Source of the DNA: CAZDIO01 sp964505555
GTDB taxonomy: Bacteria > Bdellovibrionota_C > UBA2361 > SZUA-149 > CAZDIO01
Reading direction: 5' to 3'
Length of the DNA stretch: 51,649 nt
NCBI GenBank assembly: GCA_964505555.1
Contig: CAZDIO010000027.1
Location: 1 to 51,649 of the forward strand
Shown: positions 47,304 through 51,649 of the stretch, piece by piece
How the letters are laid out: every line of letters begins with the position of its first letter
Numbering within the stretch: position 1 is the stretch's first letter
Translations under genes and position numbers: made by a program
Notes under the pieces: generated by a model
What the model was told of the DNA's origin: nothing
Seen by the model: only the letters and a program-made list of their open reading frames with translations
Databases searched by the model: none

Positions 47304-47969
47304 GTGCCAAGAAAACCTCGCGTTATATTACCGGGAGAGCCTCACCATGTGACCCAACGTGGAGGGCGCCGACAAGATGTGTTCTTCCTCGAAGAAGACC
47401 GAGAGGTGTATCTTGATATCATGAGACATTACACCAGGAAATTTGAGGTGGAGGTCTTAGCGTACTGTTTAATGACAAACCACGTTCATCACATGTTAGT
47501 ACCACCGCATCAAGACGCACTGAAACAGGTAATGCAGCCACTGAATAAGCTGTACGCAGAGAAAATAAACGCTCGCATGGAATGGAAGGGGCATCTTTGG
47601 CAAGAGCGTTTTTATTCAGCCCCGGTGGATCATGAATACTTTTGGATAGCAATTCGTTATATTGAACGAAATCCTGTGGAAAAAGCGATAGTAACGCACG
47701 CTAGTGAATACAAATGGTCAAGTGCGGCTAGCCACTGCAACTTCAGGGCCGATCACCTATTATCTACTTCAACCAAGTGGCAGCAACTTCTTGCTACGAA
47801 GTTCAACTGGTATCAGTGGTTAGAAAATAAAGATGATCTCACGCAGATAGAAAAATTGCGAGCGTGCACTGCACAACATCTTCCATGCGGAACCGATGCA
47901 TTTCTTGCCCCTCTAGAACAAGCCACTGGTAAAACCTTACGACCGCGACCACGGGGTCGGCCGTGGTAA
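47304..47969 (+). CDS. REP-associated tyrosine transposase (RAYT, IS200/IS605 Y1 type)
   Basis: 221 residues from GTG 47304 (VPRKPRVILPG); the frame is open from 47184 but the extra N-terminus is unlike the family and crosses the REP hairpin. Family blocks are GEPHHVTQRGGRRQDVFF, YCLMTNHVHHMLVPP with the HUH pair (His-Val-His), LNKLYAEKINARMEW, GHLWQERFYSAPVD and AIRYIERNPVEKAIV. RAYTs are single-copy, vertically kept enzymes that act on palindromic REP sequences, and matching palindromes flank this gene. The tail after residue 190 (GKTLRPRPRGRPW) resembles the GRP-rich ending of this subgroup. Confidence 0.92.
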   Translation: MPRKPRVILPGEPHHVTQRGGRRQDVFFLEEDREVYLDIMRHYTRKFEVEVLAYCLMTNHVHHMLVPPHQDALKQVMQPLNKLYAEKINARMEWKGHLWQERFYSAPVDHEYFWIAIRYIERNPVEKAIVTHASEYKWSSAASHCNFRADHLLSTSTKWQQLLATKFNWYQWLENKDDLTQIEKLRACTAQHLPCGTDAFLAPLEQATGKTLRPRPRGRPW

Positions 47970-47993
47970 AGGTGACAGGGGTAAAGGTGACGG

Positions 47994-48041
47994 GTAAAGG
48001 TGACAGTTACATTTAAATTTAAATGTAACTGTCACCTTTAC
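47994..48041. repeat. 48-bp perfect REP palindrome downstream of RAYT
   Basis: GTAAAGGTGACAGTTACATT begins a 24-base arm, perfectly mirrored to 48041. Two partial copies of the arm start (GTAAAGGTGAC) precede it at 47975 and 47981-47991. It begins 25 bases after the RAYT stop. Confidence 0.85.
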
Positions 48042-48273
48042 TTGTTTCTTCAGTAATTTTCTTATATAATCCTTGGATACTTTACATTGTCTTTGAATGG
48101 TTCTTTGAAATCGTTGGAACGGAATTTATTGCTGTACGCCGATTCGGGTGGGGGATTTTTGATCCTTACCGGAGTCGGTAACAACTAATTTTAAGGTTTT
48201 TAGTCTTCCTGAGATCTTGATCTTCGGGGCTTTATCATCTTGTGGGTGGGAGATGGTGAAGTGTCGCAAAAAG
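48042..48273. other. Interval between two REP palindromes, no clear gene
   Basis: No start-to-stop gene is supported. One plus-strand frame (about 48042-48181) reads VIFLYNPWILYIVFEWFF... to FDPYRSR and a stop, with an amphipathic membrane-like pattern, but it lacks a start and ribosome site and could be a decayed membrane-protein end or chance. Confidence 0.3.
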
Positions 48274-48318
48274 TAAAGGTGACAGTTACATTTAATTTAA
48301 ATGTAACTGTCACCTTTA
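48274..48318. repeat. Second REP palindrome
   Basis: TAAAGGTGACAGTTACATTT and its complement form about 22-base arms (centre AATT), the same unit as at 47994. A half unit (GTAAAGGTGACAGTTAC) is also found at 49992-50008 inside the end of the next gene. Confidence 0.82.
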
Positions 48319-48382
48319 TTCAATTTCCTATTAGGTCTTGATACCGATTTTCTCGCATAGATGTTTTCAGCTATAAATCTCT

Positions 48383-50020
48383 ATGATGACAAAAGTTTGT
48401 AATCAATGTGGGGGGAATTTCTCTGTCGAGGAGGAAGATAAAGCGTTTTATCGGCAATGTGATCTTCCTCTCCCTGCGCTTTGTCCTCCTTGTCGTGTTC
48501 AAAGGCGGCTTGCTTGGCGAAATGAGCGGCATCTCTATAAGCGAGTTTGTCAGCTCAGCGGAAAATCAACTATCTCCTTTTATGAAACCACCTCTCCCTA
48601 TGTAGTGTATGCTCAGGAAAGTTGGTGGTCTGATCAGTGGGATGCATCCAAATACGGGCGGGAATATGATTTTAACCGATCGTTTTTTGAACAATTCGGT
48701 GATCTTTTGCGCGCTGTGCCACACATGGCGATACTTATTTCTCATGGTGAAAATAGTGATTATTGCCCTTATGCGGTACGGCATAAGAACTGTTATCTCT
48801 GTGTCTCCGGTTTCGGAAGTGAGGATAGCTATTATAGTTACTACTTAAATAATTGTCGTGATTGCTGTGACTGCTCGCTACTTTTTCAATCTGAACTTTG
48901 TTATGAGTGCATGTATTCAAGAAATCTCTACCACGCGATCTTTTGTTGGGATTGTGAAGATTCAAGCGATCTTGCTTTCTGTGATGAATGTATCGGTTGT
49001 AATCATTGCATCGGGTGTGTAGGGCTCCGACATAAAGAGTATTATATTTTCAACCAAAAATGTTCAAAAGAAGGTTTTGAGGATCTTTTTCGAGAGATAA
49101 AAACAAGTTATCGAAGCTTACGCTTATTTTTGTCAAAATATTTAGAATTTCGCCTAAGTTTCCCCCATCGAGCAAACCGCATCACCAATTGTGAAAACAG
49201 TAGAGGGGATTTTCTTTTTAACAGTAAAAATCTTAGAAGCTGCTTTGTTTGTAGCGATCTTGAAGATAGTGCTTATTCTTGGGATATCGCTCGTGGCATC
49301 TCTCATGTTTATGATTCTCATTATTCACCGGCAAGTGAATTGGTATATAACTGTCTCAGTGCGGTACAGTCGTATAAAAGTATATGTTGTGTCTCCTGTT
49401 GGGATGCCTCTGAGGTGAGCTATTCCTTCCAATGTTTTTATTCAAAAAATCTCCTTGGTTGCGTCGGGCTAAAAAATAAACAGTATTGTATTTTCAACAA
49501 ACAGTACTCTGCTGAAGAGTATACGCAATTGTCCGCAAAGATTGTTGCTACAATGAAAAAGGAGGGAAGTTGGGGAGAGTTTTTTCCAATGAGCCTTGCT
49601 CCCTTTCCCTATGCAGATACCATTGCTAACGAATATTTTCCGCGAGAAGAAAAACTACCATCGAATGACCACCTTCAGGGGCAAAATCATGCAGAGGTTG
49701 AGTTTGCTCGTAATGAGGAAGTACTCGATAAAGTACTTACCTGCCAGCTTACTGGGAAACAATATAGAATTATAGCGCAGGAACTTCGCTTCTATCAGAA
49801 ACTTAACTTACCAATTCCACTCTTTGCACCAGAAACACGGTATCAAGAACGAAAAAAGTTGGAGAGGAATAAAAAACTTTTTACGAGAAAATGTGAGCAG
49901 TGTAAAAAAGTTATTGAAACAACGTTTTCGCCAGAACAAAATGAAACAGTGTGGTGTGAACAGTGTTATAATAAATATCTGTATTCAAGTGGTAAAGGTG
50001 ACAGTTACGAATGGCATTAA
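48383..50020 (+). CDS. Large Cys-rich protein with zinc ribbons at both ends
   Basis: 545 residues. The N-terminal ribbon is Cys6, Cys9 and Cys34, Cys37 (zf-trcl-like, as in the 73-residue protein at 6709). A central region with many Cys pairs (CYLC, CRDCCDC, CYEC, CWDC, CDECIGCNHC) repeats: GCVGLRHKEYYIFNQKCSKE at 211-230 recurs as GCVGLKNKQYCIFNKQYSAE from 359. The C-terminal ribbon is Cys504, Cys507, Cys525 and Cys528. No signal peptide, so cytoplasmic metal-binding is likely. I recall similar uncharacterised proteins from Patescibacteria, unverified. The last residues (GKGDSYEWH) are encoded by an inserted half REP and a MITE end, so the native C-terminus has been changed. ATG 48383 or 48386 is the start. 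Confidence 0.78.
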   Translation: MMTKVCNQCGGNFSVEEEDKAFYRQCDLPLPALCPPCRVQRRLAWRNERHLYKRVCQLSGKSTISFYETTSPYVVYAQESWWSDQWDASKYGREYDFNRSFFEQFGDLLRAVPHMAILISHGENSDYCPYAVRHKNCYLCVSGFGSEDSYYSYYLNNCRDCCDCSLLFQSELCYECMYSRNLYHAIFCWDCEDSSDLAFCDECIGCNHCIGCVGLRHKEYYIFNQKCSKEGFEDLFREIKTSYRSLRLFLSKYLEFRLSFPHRANRITNCENSRGDFLFNSKNLRSCFVCSDLEDSAYSWDIARGISHVYDSHYSPASELVYNCLSAVQSYKSICCVSCWDASEVSYSFQCFYSKNLLGCVGLKNKQYCIFNKQYSAEEYTQLSAKIVATMKKEGSWGEFFPMSLAPFPYADTIANEYFPREEKLPSNDHLQGQNHAEVEFARNEEVLDKVLTCQLTGKQYRIIAQELRFYQKLNLPIPLFAPETRYQERKKLERNKKLFTRKCEQCKKVIETTFSPEQNETVWCEQCYNKYLYSSGKGDSYEWH

Positions 50021-50162
50021 GTTAAGCGTTTATCGAGCCTTTTTTGAATAACACAGAGTTTCACGGAGTTCCACAGAGTTAAATTCATTAACTTTTTTTC
50101 TTCACTCCGTGAGACTCCGTGAAACTCTGTGTTAAAATACTTCTTATCTTAATGCCATTCGT
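50007..50162. mobile_element. MITE-like palindromic element (copy B)
   Basis: Outer arms ACGAATGGCATTAAGTTAAG (50007-50026) and the complement at 50143-50162 (19 of 20). Inner arms are perfect 21-mers starting TAACACAGAGTTTCACGG (50049-50069 and 50114-50134). Related to copy A by the GCATTAAGTTAAG ends and CACAGAG inner arms. The left end overlaps the stop of the Cys-rich gene and adjoins a half REP (49992-50008). No target duplication is evident here. Confidence 0.65.
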
Positions 50163-50368
50163 GCCAGATACCTTTCTCGATCGACTAGATTAACTCTATT
50201 CGGCCACACCGAAAGCATCATTGCTCTAAAAAACCTTTATTCCCCATATCTTCACCGAGAAACACATTTTTTTATTCTTCGATAATGAATAAGAGGAGAC
50301 AACGCTAGAATTGCTCCTCTTAGCAGTAAAAGACATTTGACAATAATAACCTACAGATTATAATACAA

Positions 50369-50722
50369 ATGGATGTTATACTTTATAAATCGCCCTCTGG
50401 CCGAAACTTTGTTCTTGAGTTTATTAACACCATCTCCCCAGAAGGGAGAGAAGATTTTTTTGATGCCGTAATGAAATTACAAAAAGGAGAGGTATTGAAA
50501 ATGCCTTTAAGTAGAAACCTCTCCCGTATTTATCCCGGCCTTCATGAACTAAGACTTCGAGATAATGCTGGAGTATTTAGGGTTTTTTATTACATAAAGC
50601 ATGGTGATGCTATTTATCCACTTCATGCTTTCCGAAAAAAAACTCAAGAGATCCCTCGAAGAGAGATAGAACTTACATTAAAACGAATTAAGGATTTACG
50701 ATCATGCCTTGGGAAAAAGTAG
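50369..50722 (+). CDS. RelE/HigB-type toxin (Gp49-like family)
   Basis: 117 residues. Resembles the phage-derived Gp49-like/HigB toxin family (PF05973), ribosome-dependent mRNA nucleases: an N-terminal SPSGRNFVLEFI helix, the LSRIYPGLHELRLRDNAGVF core and FRVFYYIKHGDAIYPLHAFRKKTQ, whose Arg and Lys residues form the basic cleft. The gene overlaps the antitoxin by 19 bases. The toxin-first order is typical of HigBA. It could be a plain DNA-damage-inducible type; the domain is clear. Confidence 0.9.
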   Translation: MDVILYKSPSGRNFVLEFINTISPEGREDFFDAVMKLQKGEVLKMPLSRNLSRIYPGLHELRLRDNAGVFRVFYYIKHGDAIYPLHAFRKKTQEIPRREIELTLKRIKDLRSCLGKK

Positions 50723-50991
50723 ATTTAAAAGTTTTAGCAAAACGGTTAGGGATAAATTATGCCGAGGTGCGTGAAAAACATAATTTGATTGAACAGATTA
50801 TTAAAATTCGCGAAAAACAGGGACAAACTCAAGCCCAACTTGCAAAACAACTCGGCGTTTCCCAAGCAAGAATTGCAAAGATTGAGTCTGGTATCGGAAC
50901 CCGAACAGTCACATTCGATGTTCTTTTAAATATTCTTACTGCACTGGGATACGACTACAAAGTTACGACAAAAAAGAAAATCGCCGCCTGA
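50704..50991 (+). CDS. HigA-type Xre-family antitoxin
   Basis: 95 residues with a Cro/C1 helix-turn-helix: IIKIREKQGQTQAQLAKQLG then VSQARIAKIESGIGTRTVTF. The N-terminal 30 residues (MPWEKVDLKVLAKRLGINYA) may contact the toxin. Translation probably starts within the toxin gene (ATG 50704). Dimers would bind an operator upstream of 50369, but no clear palindrome was noted there. Confidence 0.9.
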   Translation: MPWEKVDLKVLAKRLGINYAEVREKHNLIEQIIKIREKQGQTQAQLAKQLGVSQARIAKIESGIGTRTVTFDVLLNILTALGYDYKVTTKKKIAA

Positions 50992-51002
50992 ATTGCTCTT
51001 TC

Positions 51003-51455
51003 TTACTGAGCTAACCGTAAAACAATTTTAAATTCAGCTTCAGTAACTGGCAAAACACTTAGCCGAGAGCCTTTTTGTAAAACCCCCATCTTCTGAAGTC
51101 CTTTCTCTGTACGTAGTTCTGAAAGGGGAATTAGCTTATTAAACTTCTTCACAAAGCGAAGCTTCGGACAAAACCATCGCGGTTTTTCTTTCGTTGCTTT
51201 TTCATCAAAGTAGATACTCTTTTGATCAAATTGGGTTTTATCTGGTTCCGGCTTCTCTGCTACTTTACATACTCCCACAACACCCGAAGGCTCGGCGTTT
51301 GAATGATAGAAAAGAACCTCATCGCCGACTTTCATCTCTAGAAGATAATTTCTTGCTTGATAGTTTCGCACCCCTACCCAAAGCGTTGTGCTATCGCGCT
51401 TTAGATCGTCAATTGAATAATCTCCTGGCTCAGTCTTTACCAACCACTTGCTCAT
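51003..51455 (-). CDS. EVE-domain protein
   Basis: 150 residues forming one EVE domain (PUA-like, YTH-related), which binds modified nucleotides in RNA or DNA. Landmarks: WLVKTEPGDYSIDDLKRDST, LWVGVRNYQARNYLLEMKVG, DEVLFYHSNAEPSGVVGVCK, then WFCPKLRFVKKFNKLIPLSE. This is the short stand-alone form (thymocyte nuclear protein 1-like). It is convergent with the HigBA-like genes by 11 bases. The cellular role is unknown; a modified-base reader is the family-level expectation. Confidence 0.93.
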   Translation of the reverse strand: MSKWLVKTEPGDYSIDDLKRDSTTLWVGVRNYQARNYLLEMKVGDEVLFYHSNAEPSGVVGVCKVAEKPEPDKTQFDQKSIYFDEKATKEKPRWFCPKLRFVKKFNKLIPLSELRTEKGLQKMGVLQKGSRLSVLPVTEAEFKIVLRLAQ

Positions 51456-51590
51456 ACAATTATCTCCTATTCCCTCTCCCTCGAATTACATTCTATAACA
51501 AATTATCAACGTTTAATGTAGCGCTCACATCAAACGTCAAAGAGAGGATTCGAAGAGCTTTTAACAAAATGAAAGCACCTCTCCTGTCGT

Positions 51591-51607
51591 GGGGGGGGGG
51601 GGGGGGG
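51591..51607. repeat. 17-base poly-G tract
   Basis: An uninterrupted run of 17 G residues, 43 bases from the window end. A short frame starting at 51194 passes through it, but it overlaps the EVE gene antisense and is not a convincing gene. It may be a phase-variable tract in an unseen gene or promoter, or a sequencing/assembly artefact at a contig end. Confidence 0.75.
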
Positions 51608-51649
51608 CAAGCAGAAAACAACAGTGTAGAAAGTAATTTTATTTAGGCG

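Noticed and set aside
48042..48181. Membrane-like plus-strand frame between REP palindromes
   Set aside because: No start codon or ribosome site, and a stop immediately upstream inside the palindrome; at most a decayed gene end.

Overview
The window reads as a chromosomal segment of a Gram-negative bacterium of moderate, slightly AT-rich composition. Support comes from lipoprotein and signal-peptide genes, a complete Liv-type amino acid importer, NuoA, RecN, NAD kinase and an IHF/HU-type protein. Ser/Thr kinase, Myxo-type Cys repeats (CGDG...GDGC), SCP2 and TPR proteins and dockerin-like repeats fit a deltaproteobacterial-grade lineage (Bdellovibrionota, Myxococcota, SAR324 or similar). I cannot assign a taxon from sequence alone. 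No phage, plasmid or CRISPR locus is visible.

Layout. 1-5 kb is accessory: two genes (SDR oxidoreductase, RlaP-like nucleotidyltransferase) bounded by shared 10-bp cores and separated by an attC-like folded site, so they look like integron cassettes. A 145-bp MITE with a target duplication, a HEAT-like protein with a clear terminator, and the 3' remnant of a PLP-dependent enzyme follow. 5-12 kb holds small housekeeping and unknown genes (TPR, SCP2, zinc ribbon, TetR, IHF-like), a UbiA prenyltransferase and ThiC. 11.6-15.4 kb is accessory again: an RHH/nucleotidyltransferase toxin-antitoxin-like pair with a near-consensus promoter and palindromic operator, and a protein with a transglutaminase-like Cys-His-Asp signature whose 3' end overlaps a 51-residue Lys-rich reading frame. 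15.5-22 kb carries a secreted metalloprotease, an Hsp70 paralogue and an MhqO/MhqD-like quinone-detoxification pair.

21.6-26.8 kb is a livKHMGF operon in which the LivG ATPase has a roughly 85-residue insertion with two predicted membrane segments. 27-36.9 kb carries a small Cys-rich lipoprotein, an SNase-fold protein, a large secreted repeat protein, an ABC exporter half, a class V aminotransferase, and a three-gene operon of a membrane Ser/Thr kinase plus two exported proteins. 37-46.8 kb is core: tRNA-Arg, nrdB and nrdA, nuoA, nadK, recN, an M23 peptidase and tRNA-Ala. The NrdB ligands (Glu95, Phe133) indicate a tyrosyl-radical-free class Ic enzyme. 47-51.6 kb holds a RAYT transposase with its REP palindromes, a Cys-rich double-zinc-ribbon protein, a HigBA-like module and an EVE-domain protein.

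The most unusual property of the window is its density and variety of palindromic repeats: at least five families, including long palindromes that begin exactly at tRNA 3' ends, one of them flanked by a duplicate of the tRNA-Ala 3' end. All assignments rest on motif reading and recalled family knowledge; no database search was done.
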